Program-made: the position numbers and the translations under genes | Assembly: GCA_026119855.1 (NCBI GenBank) | Contig: JAOWBW010000025.1 | Coordinates: 2,232,001 to 2,296,000, forward strand | Reading direction: 5' to 3' | Origin: Campanula takesimana | Lineage: Eukaryota > Streptophyta > Magnoliopsida > Asterales > Campanulaceae | DNA length: 64,000 bases | Part shown: one piece after another, positions 31,381 to 42,614 of the stretch | How positions within the stretch are numbered: the first letter of the stretch is position 1 | Layout of the letters: every line of letters starts with the position of its first letter | The notes under the pieces: model-generated | The model's input: only the letters and a program-made list of their open reading frames with translations | Told to the model about the DNA's origin: nothing | The model's database searches: none

Positions 31381-34225
31381 TGTCGCGACCCCGAACCCCG
31401 CGGCCCGAGATCGCGAGCTGGACGCCGACTTAGAACCAAAACGTAGAAATACCGAAGTTAAAAATTTCGTTTAATACCAAAAGGTGATAACACAAGGTTT
31501 TACAAATCCAAGTTTAAATCAACAAAGTACAACTAACATAAGCTCCACAGCTTATACTCAAAGGAATAAAATATACAATTCTAAATGACGTCAATAATGG
31601 TAAAACTATCCCCAAAAGGTTATACATTTAAATAATGTAAACCGATCCATAACAACCTGCCCCAAAACCTCAAACCTCTCGACGTCCTCCTCGATCCGCA
31701 AATCCTAATCCTTTTCCTCCTGGGGGGGTTAAGGAAAAACAAAGATGGAAATAAACGGGTGAGATAAAATCTCAGTAAGTTACTAATGCAACTACATGCC
31801 ATGCTATTATACAATAACCAATAGCAATTAACATATGACAGATAGCAGCGGAATAATAAGTGACATGCTGTCAAACAGTAACATCCAATAATCAATCATA
31901 TAAATAAACATATAACAACAAATGAGAGGCTCCCTATCGCCAACCGTCCCATACCGGTTGGAAATAACGACCAGCTCATCATGCAACACATAAAGCTGAA
32001 ATAAACACTCATAAGTGGATACATAGCCAAGGTTTTCCAAACCGGAACATCCAAATAAAGGATCGCTGCGCAGCTTCAATAATCAATAATCAACAATCAA
32101 CATCTTCATAGCAGCATGAAAGCTCGAAGAGAAAACCCCGGTACCAGAACCAATAATCATAACGGTGTCACAAAGGACAAGGACCATGACATAAAGTCAT
32201 GCCCGCTAGCCAGATACATTCACAAAGGAACGCTGACTTAACCTTTCCAAGGCCAATCTGGAGAAGGGGTAAAGAAGGGGGCAAAACAATGGTCAACATT
32301 ATAATGGACTTGGCTTTGCCATTATAATCTTTCCCATCGCCCGATGCAACAAATATGCCAGCTGGGCTTTCAAATAAATGCTAAGTAATAATATTTTAGC
32401 ATGAATAACAACTTAAGGTTCCAAAGTAGGGAACCACACCAATTAATCACCATAAAGATGCAAACGGTTACTCATGAAGAGTTCAACAACAACGAACACA
32501 AGAAGTTTCTCATAAAAGAGCACAACAACGATAAACGGAATTTCTCATAAAGAGCACAACAACATTGATCATTAAAACAAGATGATTCCAAGACAAGGCA
32601 CGTACCAAATACCTCCTAAATATGATACCCACAAGTTAATCATAAAGAGCACAACCCAAACGGTCGCTCACAATTAGCACAATTACTATTACCAAAATGA
32701 CCCTAGACATTTACTCATAAAGATATACTAGAACCAAGAACTCAACCATCTCTTACACCTAGAATTCCAAGTAAGAAATCCGAATGAATACACCTTAAGG
32801 TTAATCAAACCGTAGGTACCCAATTGCCAATTCACGCTTTACCTCCGTTCATAACGAACCCATTCTAAACACCCCATACGAATCCAGAAGGTTACACTTA
32901 TTAGGACATGATCACGACTGGACTAAAACCTACACTTTGGTGTTCAGCAACCACCCTCTAGGTACTATAGGACATCGCCTAAAACCTAGACCAAGACTCA
33001 CTCGAAAATCAATTCAATTGGAACAATCACGAACGCATCATAAGATGCCCAAACTTATACCAGATGATGATAAGTCAAACCAACGATACCTCAATAAGAC
33101 GTTCCAAATCCCAATTAACACTTAATTAATTTCAAACACAAACTTGATCACAAGGGACCCAATTCTATCACTAGAGTGCACTACAATGTTCACTAAGGTC
33201 AACTAGGAGGACACCCAAGTTTTGGATCAAAACGCATTCTTCAATTACAAAATGTCAACAATTGTAAACTTCCAGAGGACCGTGCGGCCGCCCAACAGGG
33301 ACTGTGCGGTCGCCCAATAAGACCCTCAAACACGACCAAAAGCTCTCAGAAAGTTGTGCGGTCGCCCAGGAAATATTGTGCGGCCGCCCAACCTTCTGGT
33401 TTGCCGGAAATCGGGAAGAACAACTTGGGTTCTTCCATTTTTATACCCAAAACACATTCAACCAAAATCAAACCTTCCAACTCAGATACTAATGTACCAA
33501 AACAACTAATAAGTCTAAAAAGACTCATACAACAACTTTTAACAACCAAAATCAAGAATCAAACCCAACATTCAAGATTTCACCATTTTTTGATCAAAAC
33601 CCAAAATAAATTCTCAACAAATTCAAAACCCAACCAAACTTCAAATACAACACATCAAACATTATCTAAACATGATATGAACATTTTAGCATTAAAATGG
33701 GGGAAAAGTAACTTACTTGGATTTTCTCAAAGTTGATGGATTTCAAATATTTTTGATCCTACGCGATCCTATCGACGATCTAAACACATTTCACGTTTTA
33801 AGAAATGAGAGAAAATGAGAGGAAGAAGGAGTAAATGAAGAGAGAAGGAAGAAGATGAAACTTACCCCCTTTTCTTCTAAGGGAGGAGAGAGAGAGCTGG
33901 GAGAGAGGGATGGAGGTGGAGTGTGAGGGTGAAAGAGTAGGGTGAGGGAGGTGAGTAGGGAGAAGATGAAGATTAAAATGTTACACCCAGCCCCCTTCCG
34001 CCACTAACTAGCACAATTACTTACACTCCCGACTAACAATTAAGACTCAACACTTCCACACTAGCCCAAATAACTCGAATAAAATGCTAGGCATAATTAT
34101 TATGAAACATAAAATGCACACATAAATATTTAAATAAATAATAATTTAAATAAATAAATAAGCAAATAAATAAATAATAATTATTTATTACTAATAAAAT
34201 AGAGCCTAGTTTTCGGGTCGTGACA
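31381..34225 (-). repeat. Tekay LTR vi, shared by elements A and B; mosaic
   Basis: Runs from TGTCGCGACCCCG to GGGTCGTGACA (2845 bp). It serves as 5' LTR of A (PBS at its left) and 3' LTR of B (polypurine tract at 34226). An extra segment of about 150 bp near 31850-32000 is missing in the other LTRs. Its final 100 bp match LTR vii rather than LTR v. Donor-like ACTTAC at 33860 and 33711, acceptor CT at 31720, GC modules 33276-33393, hairpin 32298-32328. Confidence 0.92.
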
Positions 34226-34259
34226 TTCACTCCCCCTTAAAGAAAATTCGACCCGAATT

Positions 34260-37200
34260 TTAACGAGACTTACCCGAATTAAAAAGCCACGGATATTTCC
34301 TCTCGATCTCATCTCGGAGCTCCCACGTCGACTCCTCGATATTATGATTCCTCCAAAGAACTCTAACAAACGCAATGCTTTTGTTTCTCAATTCTTGGAC
34401 TTTGGAGTCAAGGATCCTAACCGGTCGTTCCTCATAAGTCATGTCGGGCTCTATATCCTCCGGTACCCTCGGCAAAACGTGAGAAGGATCATGAACATAC
34501 TTCTGGAGCATAGAAACGTGAAAAACATTATGCAACCGATCAAGGGAAGATGGCAATGCAAGCCGATACGCTAGAAGTCCTTCTTTCCCCAAAATCTCAA
34601 ACGGTCCAACAAACCTCGGAGCCAATTTACCCTTCTTCCCGAACCTTCGGATGCCCACTTTCGGAGATACCTTTAAGAACACGAAGTCCCCGGTCTGAAA
34701 ACTAAGATCTCGTCTTCGATGATCGGCGTAGCTCTTCTGTCGACTCTGGGCCGTCTTCAATCGATCCCGAATAATTTTAACCTTTTCCACCGAGTCCTGA
34801 ACCATGTCAACACCCCAAAGTTTTGCTTCCCCAACCTCGTCCCAACAAATAGGTGATCGGCATTTCCTCCCATACAACGCCTCATACGGTGCCATCTGAA
34901 TACTCGACTGATAACTATTATTGTAGGCGAACTCTGCGAGCGGTAAATGTGTATCCCACGAATCTGGAAAGTCAACTGTGCAAGCTCGTAACATATCCTC
35001 GAGAATCTGAATAGTCCTTTCAGACTGACCGTCAGTCTGAGGATGAAATGCGGTGCTAAACCTCAAATCGGTACCCATAGCTTTCTGTAACGCTTGCCAA
35101 AATCGGGAGGTAAACCTGGGATCTCTGTCTGACAGAATACTAACTGGAACACCATGTAATCTGACAATCTCATGAATATACAAGTTCGCAAGTTTCTCCA
35201 TCGAATAGGAAATGTCAATGGGTAGGAAATGAGAAGATTTAGTCAACCTGTCCACAATCACCCAAACTGCATTGAACCTCCTTCGAGTCCTGGGTAGTCC
35301 GGTTACAAAATCCATCGTAATGTGTTCCCACTTCCACTCGGGTATCTCAAGAGGCTGAAGTAAACCTGCGGGCCTCTGATGCTCTGCTTTAACTTGTTGA
35401 CAGGTCAAACACTTCGACACATAATCTGCAATTTCCCTCTTCATGTTAATCCACCAAAATTGTTGTTTCAAATCCTGATACATCTTCGTACTCCCGTGAT
35501 GAACGGTATACCGGGATTTGTGACCCTCATCAAGAACTCGCTGTTTAATCCCACCGATATATGGTACACACAATCTGCTACGGTAAGTTAACACTCCATC
35601 GGAGTCAAGCCGGAAGTCCACATACTGTCTATCCCGAGCATTATCCATAATCTTCTTCAACTCTGGGTCGTCCTTCTGAGCATCCTTTATTTGTTGAATT
35701 AGGGTCGGAGATACCCTAATATTCGCAAAAATCGCCCCACGTCTCGATTCGCGAGGACACCAATCTCGAACGTTCTCAAGCATTTTCCACTCTCGAACCA
35801 TCATCGAAGATACATAAGACTTTCTACTAATCGCATCGGCTACTACATTTGCCTTCCCCGGATGATAAGAAATCGTACAATCACAGTCCTTTAAAAGTTC
35901 CATCCATCGACGCTGCCGGTTGTTCAATTCCTTTTGAGAGAAGAGGTATTTCAAACTCTTGTGATCGGTAAAAATCTCACACTTCGCTCCATATAGGTAA
36001 TGCTTCCACTTATGAAACGCAAAGACTATCGCACCCAACTCCATATCATGAGTAGGATAATTCTGTTCACTCGGGCTCAACTTCCTCGAAGCATACGCAA
36101 TCACTTTCCCATTCTGCATCAAAACACAACCCAAACCCTCTTTCGAAGCATCACTATAAATCACTAGACCATCGCTCCCATTAGGCAAAGTCAAGATCAG
36201 AGAGGTAGTCAACCTCTTCTTCAATTCCTCGAAACTCTTGTCACATTTCTCGGTCCACTCAAACGGGACATTTTTCCGGGTCAACTGAGTCATCGGAGTA
36301 GCGATCCTCGAAAACCCCTCAATAAATCTTCTGTAATACCCGGCCAACCCCAGAAAGCTTCTAATCTCTGTCACTGATTCGGGTCTCTTCCATTCCACTA
36401 TTGCCTCTATCTTTGAAGGATCTACAGAAATCCCGTCTTTAGAAATCACATGGCCCAGAAATGACACTTTCTCGAGCCAAAATTCGCATTTACTAAACTT
36501 CGCAAACAACTGCTCCCTCGCAAGAATGGATAAAACTGTCCTCAAGTGTTGCTCGTGCTCCTCTCGAGATTTAGAGTAAACAAGAATGTCGTCGATGAAA
36601 ACCACCACGAACGAATAAAGATAAGGATGGAAAACCCGGTTCATCAAATCCATAAATACGGCAGGCGCGTTTGTCAACCCAAACGGCATAACCAAGAACT
36701 CGTAATGACCATAACGGGTGCGAAAGGCAGTCTTCGGAATATCCTCCGATCGAATCTTCAACTGATGGTACCCACTCCTCAAATCAAGTTTATAAAACAC
36801 AACTGAGCCTTGGAGCTGATCAAATAAATCATCGATGTGAGGTAGAGGATACTTGTTCTTCACTGTAACCTGATTCAATTTTCGGTAATCGATACACAAT
36901 CTCAAGGAACCGTCTTTCTTTCGCACAAACAAAACCGGTGCTCCCCACGGGGAAATAGTAGGGCGGATAAACCCTCGATCAATCAACTCTTGCAACTGGA
37001 CCTTTAGTTCCTTCAACTCTGCGGGAGCCAACCTATACGGTGCCTTCGAAATCGGAGCTGTACCCGGCAAAAGGTCTATACAAAATTCTATCTCACGATC
37101 GGGAGGCATATTATATTCGGAAGAGAAAACATCGGGAAATTCTCTAACTACCCGAACACTCTCTAAACTAGGGGATTCTTTCCTAGTATCAAGCACACTA

Positions 37201-38225
37201 GCCATGTACCCCTCACAACCACGGTGCAATAATTTTCTCGCTTTCACATAAGAAATGATACGAAAATTTCTACCAAAAGGCATAGCTTCAAAAACAAATT
37301 TAGGCACATTGGGGATAGAGAAAGTAACAACTTTCCTACGACAATCAACAGAAGCATGAAACTTGCTCAACCAATCCATACCCAAAATGACATCAAAGTC
37401 TTGAATCGGAAGGACTACCAAGTCCGCACACAAGACACGACCACATATAAGGACATCACAAGCACGAAAGACTTTATCAGTCACGAAGCATTCTCCTATA
37501 GGGGTCGACACCTCTAGCACATAAGGTAAAGACTCAAATGCAGCATTTAGCAAGGAAGCAAATTGCACAGATATGTATGAATGAGATGATCCTGGAACTA
37601 CTAACGCACGAGCGCTCACATTAAACACATAAACAATACCTCCAATAACAAAAGGATCATCGGTAGCTTGTTGTTGATTCATAGCAAATACCCTTCCTTG
37701 GACCTTAGGCTTCCCCGCAGCATCTCTTTTCTGACCCTGTGGAGCACCAGCTCCTACCCCAGTCGGTTGACCTCTGAATCTCGGGCAATCCTTCACAAAA
37801 TGCCCCAACTGCCCACAGTTAATACGTTTTCCCTGTTTCCTCCAACACCGGTCCTCCGGATGGCCTTCCTTTTGGCAATAGGAACAAAGTCTCCTATTTT
37901 TGTCCCCTTGGTTCCCGGCAGTAATACCCGGGTTCCTTGGGATTGGTTGCCCTCGGGACTGAGATTGTCCCCCAAAGTTACCTCGGTTATCAGAACGGGA
38001 TTGTGGCTTGCTCTGTCCTCCCTGCTTGCTTGTGTTAGTCACCTCGACCTTCTTCTTATGCTCCTTTATGTCTTGCTCGATTAAGTATGCATGGTCTACC
38101 GCATCCTGGAATGTCACAATCCTCTGAGCTATAAGTTGAGTATGGATAGAAGTCTTCAAACCCCGGATGAATCTCATAGCTTTTTGTTCTTCGGTCCTCA
38201 CAAGATAGTCACAATACCGGACTAC
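34260..38225 (-). CDS. pol: Element B Gag C-terminus and Pol, long open frame
   Basis: Open from the stop at 38226-38228 down to TAA at 34260-34262, about 1320 codons. Numbered from the GTG at 38201: knuckle 1 CSYCQKEGHPEDRC at 106-119; knuckle 2 has lost its first Cys (KRINCGQLGHF). The protease active site reads ALVVPGSS at about 199-206, where the relatives have Asp (GTT for GAT). RT lies at about 380-560 with FIDD at 535-538, RNase H from about 660, integrase from about 880 with its HHCC finger and D-D-E residues, and a C-terminal chromodomain (RVLWRNHNIEESTWEL). This is the best-preserved pol in the window, yet protease function is probably lost. Confidence 0.9.
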   Translation of the reverse strand, partial: VVRYCDYLVRTEEQKAMRFIRGLKTSIHTQLIAQRIVTFQDAVDHAYLIEQDIKEHKKKVEVTNTSKQGGQSKPQSRSDNRGNFGGQSQSRGQPIPRNPGITAGNQGDKNRRLCSYCQKEGHPEDRCWRKQGKRINCGQLGHFVKDCPRFRGQPTGVGAGAPQGQKRDAAGKPKVQGRVFAMNQQQATDDPFVIGGIVYVFNVSARALVVPGSSHSYISVQFASLLNAAFESLPYVLEVSTPIGECFVTDKVFRACDVLICGRVLCADLVVLPIQDFDVILGMDWLSKFHASVDCRRKVVTFSIPNVPKFVFEAMPFGRNFRIISYVKARKLLHRGCEGYMASVLDTRKESPSLESVRVVREFPDVFSSEYNMPPDREIEFCIDLLPGTAPISKAPYRLAPAELKELKVQLQELIDRGFIRPTISPWGAPVLFVRKKDGSLRLCIDYRKLNQVTVKNKYPLPHIDDLFDQLQGSVVFYKLDLRSGYHQLKIRSEDIPKTAFRTRYGHYEFLVMPFGLTNAPAVFMDLMNRVFHPYLYSFVVVFIDDILVYSKSREEHEQHLRTVLSILAREQLFAKFSKCEFWLEKVSFLGHVISKDGISVDPSKIEAIVEWKRPESVTEIRSFLGLAGYYRRFIEGFSRIATPMTQLTRKNVPFEWTEKCDKSFEELKKRLTTSLILTLPNGSDGLVIYSDASKEGLGCVLMQNGKVIAYASRKLSPSEQNYPTHDMELGAIVFAFHKWKHYLYGAKCEIFTDHKSLKYLFSQKELNNRQRRWMELLKDCDCTISYHPGKANVVADAISRKSYVSSMMVREWKMLENVRDWCPRESRRGAIFANIRVSPTLIQQIKDAQKDDPELKKIMDNARDRQYVDFRLDSDGVLTYRSRLCVPYIGGIKQRVLDEGHKSRYTVHHGSTKMYQDLKQQFWWINMKREIADYVSKCLTCQQVKAEHQRPAGLLQPLEIPEWKWEHITMDFVTGLPRTRRRFNAVWVIVDRLTKSSHFLPIDISYSMEKLANLYIHEIVRLHGVPVSILSDRDPRFTSRFWQALQKAMGTDLRFSTAFHPQTDGQSERTIQILEDMLRACTVDFPDSWDTHLPLAEFAYNNSYQSSIQMAPYEALYGRKCRSPICWDEVGEAKLWGVDMVQDSVEKVKIIRDRLKTAQSRQKSYADHRRRDLSFQTGDFVFLKVSPKVGIRRFGKKGKLAPRFVGPFEILGKEGLLAYRLALPSSLDRLHNVFHVSMLQKYVHDPSHVLPRVPEDIEPDMTYEERPVRILDSKVQELRNKSIAFVRVLWRNHNIEESTWELRDEIERKYPWLFNSGKSR

Positions 38226-38228
38226 TTA

Positions 38229-38738
38229 TGTGAACTTAGCCGAGTATTGAGCTATAGACAATGAACCTTGCTCCAAGTTGAGTAGCTCGATCTCCTTTCC
38301 GTTCTGGTCCACTACCGGGATAAAATGCTCTTTGAACTTCCGCACAAACAATTCCCATGCATACACCGTATGGGTATCATCCCAACTCGCTTTGACTCCT
38401 TTCCACTAATGCTCGGTGGCACCCACAAGCTTATAAGCCCCAAACCGGACCCTATCCTCGTCCGTGCACCCAAACACATCATAGATTTTCTCCATTGACT
38501 CGATCGATAGTTCGGCCTTCTTCACATCGGGCTCACTGTCAAACTCTCTTTGTTTTAATTTCAGAAATTGCTCCAACCCGTAACGTGGAGGTGGCACATG
38601 CTCCTCTCTTGGCCCTTGGTCATGAATAGCCTTCATGGCCGCCTCAAACATGCCTTGGAACATGGCACGATTCTCTTCCCGAAGATCATTCTGATTTTGT
38701 GTCCCACTAGAACCTTCACCTGTTCTCCTTCTAGCCAT
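38229..38738 (-). pseudogene. gag: Element B gag N-terminal part with two nonsense codons
   Basis: Same frame as the long pol ORF. Starts at the ATG at 38738 (MARRRTGEG) and is interrupted by TAG at 38406-38408 (Trp in relatives) and by TAA at 38226-38228 (Glu in relatives). Otherwise colinear with the intact Gag of element A. TGG to TAG is a G-to-A change of the kind expected from decay of methylated DNA. Confidence 0.88.
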
Positions 38739-38840
38739 TAGAAACAATTACCTGCATAAAACATCAACCGTTACTCACTCCGAACACAACTACCCTCCTA
38801 GGTCATACTAGTCCACCTAGACTTATACTTAGAGCTAAAC

Positions 38841-38856
38841 CATAGCTCTAATACCA
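38841..38856 (-). other. Element B primer-binding site, one mutation
   Basis: Minus-strand TGGTATTAGAGCTATG; T replaces C at position 7 relative to the usual TGGTATCAGAGC. Two bases from the LTR start at 38859. Confidence 0.85.
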
Positions 38857-38858
38857 AC

Positions 38859-40935
38859 TGTCGCGACCCCGACCCCGCGGGCCCGGAGTGCGCGAGCTGA
38901 ACGTCGACTTAAACAATAAACTCTAAAATAATGAGGATAAAAATTTCCTTTTATACCAAAAGATAATACAAGGTTTTGTAAATCAAAGTTTAATAATAAC
39001 AAAGTACCACTAACATAAGCTCCACAAGCCTATGCCCCCAAAATATAACATGTACAATTCTTAACGACGTCATTGTTTGGTGACACTATCCCAAAGTTAT
39101 ACATAATAATGCAAACTGAATAACAACCTTCCCCAAAAGCTATATCCACACTCGACATCATGTCTCGTGATCAGCGAGTCTAATCCTTTCCACCTGGGGG
39201 GGGGGGGTTAAGGAAAAACAAAGACAAAAGAAAAGGGGGTGAGATAAATCTCAATAAGTTACTAATGCAACTACATGACATGCTATGATGCAATAATCAA
39301 TAATAAATCACATAGCACATATCAATTATCATTTAACAGATAGCAGCGGAAATAAACAAGTAACAAAGGATATTAGCCAAGGTTTCCCCAACTGGAAGAA
39401 CCAAATAAAGGTCACTGCGCAGCTTCAATAATCAACCATCAACATCTTCATAGTAGCATGAAAGCTTGAAGAGAAAACCCTCGGTACCGGAACCAATAAC
39501 CAAGTAACATGCCACAAAGGGCGGGAGCCATGCCACAAAGTCATGCTCCAAAACGCCTATCTAGAATACTCACAAAAGGAGCTAGCTCATCCCATCCAAG
39601 GCCAATCTGGATGAGGAAAGAAGGACCAATGGGCGATGCTATACTGGACTTGGCTTGTGCCATTATAGCATTATCCATTGCCTGACTTGATACACAAATA
39701 ACCAGCTGGACTTTCAAATAAAAGCTAAGTAATAAACTCTAGCTTAAATAAACAACCACTGATTCCAAAGTAGGGAACCTTTCCAAATAAATTACCACAA
39801 AGGTAAACCAATCCAAACCACACATCAAAGATGGCACACTTTCCCAAACGATACTCAATCAAATTCTATAACATTTTTATCCACAAAAGAACCAAATCCA
39901 ATTAATAAAGTGTTCCACGATGTTAACTTAAGTTAATTAGTGTAATTATACTTAAACTAGGGAAGTCACTTAGTTTTAAACAAGCAAAAAGGAAGATTTC
40001 TGGAACAGTGGGCGGGCGGGCGCCTGGAGGGGGTCGGGCGCACGCTTGAATGACCAGAAAGTCTGGCCATCAGAAAAAGGCATGTAGGCGGGCGCCTGGT
40101 CCAACCCGGGCGGGCGCCTGGTCGACGGGCTGGGAGGAATTCTCAGCTGGGTTCATCAAAATTTCTTACCATTTTCACAACTCTCAAAATCAATCACAAC
40201 CCAACTTGATTCCCAAAGTACCCAAACAACATCTAACAAAAAGGGGACCTAAATAACACCATTTATCAACCAAAACCAAGATCAAATCTCAACATTCATC
40301 AAAATCACTATTTTTGACCAAAACCAAAATAAATTCCAAATAAATCTCAAACTCATTCAAACATCAAATGTATCAACTAAAGCATAATATGAACATGAAA
40401 TGAACACTTTAGCATAGAAATGGGGGGAAAAGCAACTTACTTGAATTTTCTCAAAGTTGCCGGAACTCGAATATTTTTAGCCCTCTACGATTCTAACGAC
40501 GATCTAAACAAGTTTCACGTTTTAAGAAATGAGAAATAACAAGAGGAAGATGGTTAGATTGAAGAGAGAAGGTAGAGAAGAAATACTTACCAAATTCAAG
40601 GAGAGAGAGAGAGAAAGTGTGCTGGGAAAGATGGAGGATGAGGGAGAGGTGAGGGAGAAGGAGGGAGTTGTTGGTTATTATTTTCAAAAACTTACACTTA
40701 GACCCCTTCCCCATCTACTAACACAAATACTTACACTCCCTACTAACAATTAAGACCCAACAATACTACACTAACCCAAATGACTCAAATAAAATGCTAG
40801 GCATAATTATTATGAAACATAAAATGCACAAATAAATTTTTAAATAAATCATAATTTAAATAAATAAATAAGCAAATAAATAAATAATAATTATTTATTA
40901 CTAATAAAATAGAGCCTAGTTTTCGGGTCGTGACA
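38859..40935 (-). repeat. Tekay LTR vii, right LTR of the tandem array
   Basis: TGTCGCGACCCCG to GGGTCGTGACA, 2077 bp. It belongs to a different subfamily from LTRs v/vi over most of its length (GGCGCC-type GC modules at 40009-40125; TGCTATA-type hairpin 39636-39671). Acceptor CT at 39194, donors 40585 and 40435. The sequence changes at 40936 to Tat2 LTR. Confidence 0.92.
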
Positions 40936-41511
40936 TTTCAAGTCAAAAGAGAAGGTCCTTTCTAAGGTAGAAGAAGGTGGTTTTTATAGGTAAAAAGGAG
41001 AGGGAAAGGTTGGAGGGAAAAGATGATCATCCATGTGAAATGGAATTGACCAATAAAAAATAAGATAAATAAAATAATAAATGAAACAAAATAAAAGAAA
41101 ATCAAATAAAATAAAAAAGAAAATATTTTGTTTTAAAGAAAAGGCTTAGAATGTGGGATTGGGAGTTATGAAATAAGGGGGGATGAATGTGGATGAAAAA
41201 GGGAGTGTTTGTGATCAAGAAAAGGGAGGGAAAAGGCTGCAATCCGTAACTTCCATAATGGGAAGCGCGCGAGTCCCGGTTTTGGGGCGAGAGGCGCGCG
41301 CGTCCCGTTGACAGTGTTAGAGGCGCTCGCGGGTAAAAATGACAGAAAGACAGAAATGACTCTAAAATTAATTATGTTATGCAGTTTAGTCCAAAACTAA
41401 CGGAATCAGTTAGGAATTTAATGGAAGTAACAGAAATTAACAAAAACAAGTAAAATAAAAAAAATACTATGTATGCAATCGGGGTTAGAGGTCCAAGGAG
41501 GGGTGTCTACA
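40936..41511 (-). repeat. Tat2 LTR, partial
   Basis: Ends GGGGTGTCTACA at 41511, so on the minus strand it begins TGTAGACACCCC, comparable with TGTAGATACCCC of Tat1. The adjoining base context (GAGCCCCTCGACG) mirrors the Tat1 sequence just upstream of its 3' LTR. It contains three GCGCGC-rich segments at 41258-41335. The remainder of the LTR is missing because of the array at its left. Confidence 0.75.
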
Positions 41512-41680
41512 GAGCCCCTCGACGACGTGGATTGCAAAGCAAAACGCATCGACGAAAGAAAGACAACCGCCGAGGACATCGACAAGAGAAAACAAAGACT
41601 TGATAAAACATGAATTTGAAATTTGTGAAGGATAGGGGTGCGCTCCCTGTGTGAGCGGCTTTATTGATATAGAAAGGATA

Positions 41681-41981
41681 TGGCGGGATCCATTTTGCTG
41701 AAGCGGGATCCGTTTGCTGAAGCGGGATCAGTTTGCTGATGGCGGGATCCGTTTGCTGATGCGGGATCCGTTTGCTGATGCGGGATCCGTTTGCTGAAGC
41801 GGGATCCGTTTGCTGAGGCGGGATCCATTTGCTAATGGCGGGATCCGTTTGCTGATGGCGGGATCCGTTTGCTGATGGGGGATCCATTTGCTGAAGCGGG
41901 ATCCGTTTGCTGAAGCGGGATCCGTTTGCTGAAGCCGGATCCGTTTGCTGAAGCGGGATCCATTTGCTGATGGCGGGAACC
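41681..41981. repeat. Minisatellite, 15 units of 18-22 bp plus a partial
   Basis: Consensus GCGGGATCCGTTTGCTGAA with variants ending GATG or GAT. Units start near 41683, 41703, 41722, 41742, 41761, 41780, 41799, 41818, 41838, 41858, 41878, 41896, 41915, 41934 and 41953, with a partial at 41973. Nearly every unit has a GGATCC. The array produces spurious open frames on the minus strand. Confidence 0.95.
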
Positions 41982-42575
41982 GAGGCTCCGTCTGCCTATA
42001 GGTGATATTGTTGTGTTGCTTGATGGAAAGGTGGTGATTTTGTGGCTCATCATGGACCGAGTTATTGTCATTGAACTGTAATTGTTTGACACTGTGGGAT
42101 GCAGGCATAGTTGACGGCGGATCACTTTCTGCTGGGGATGAAGTGCCTTGAGTTGCAGATGTTGTTGACCTTGTGGTGGTACCTGTTAAGTGTGTGCTTT
42201 GTAGGTATATATGCTTGTGACATGTATGAGATGTGAAATGGTAGTTATGAGAGAAATTGTGCTTATGGTGTGATGTGATTTGAAAGCAGTTTTACATGAG
42301 AGAGAATTTTGGTAAGAATGGAGAAAGAGATTTTATGTGCGGTGTGATTTGAGGAAAGCCTCGGATGTATTCATACCTTCTCTTACCATTTCCGTTGGAT
42401 GGATTAGTGTTGTGGTGGTGGATGCCTTGATGGAAAATGACCATGAACTGATGATGGTGATGAATTGTCTTTGCCTTTGGTGGAGAGTGTTGCTGCCTTT
42501 GATGATGAATTCGTTTTAGATGGAGTGTCGGTGGGACAGTATTCCGGATGATGGGTTGGTCGTGCCAAAAGGCTA

Positions 42576-42614
42576 CCTACGTATCCCTTTAGGAGAATCA
42601 AACCAGCGTAGTTC
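42576..42614 (-). repeat. Tat 3' UTR hairpin motif in Tat2
   Basis: Minus strand: GAACTACG, spacer, CTCC-TAAA-GGGA, TACGTAGG. Outer CTACG/CGTAG pairing is kept; the inner stem is weaker than in Tat1. Confidence 0.6.

Noticed and set aside
27061..40940. TTTCA at 27061-27065 and 40936-40940 flanking the tandem array, resembling a TSD
   Set aside because: The left LTR is truncated, so the left TTTCA does not abut an LTR terminus, and the flanks belong to two different Tat elements in opposite orientation. Chance.
41681..41981. Regularly spaced repeats considered as a CRISPR array
   Set aside because: Units are directly adjacent with no unique spacers, and the context is a plant retrotransposon.
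41507..42125. Three overlapping minus-strand frames rich in ANGSRISKRIP
   Set aside because: By-products of the 19-20 bp minisatellite, which is open in several frames.
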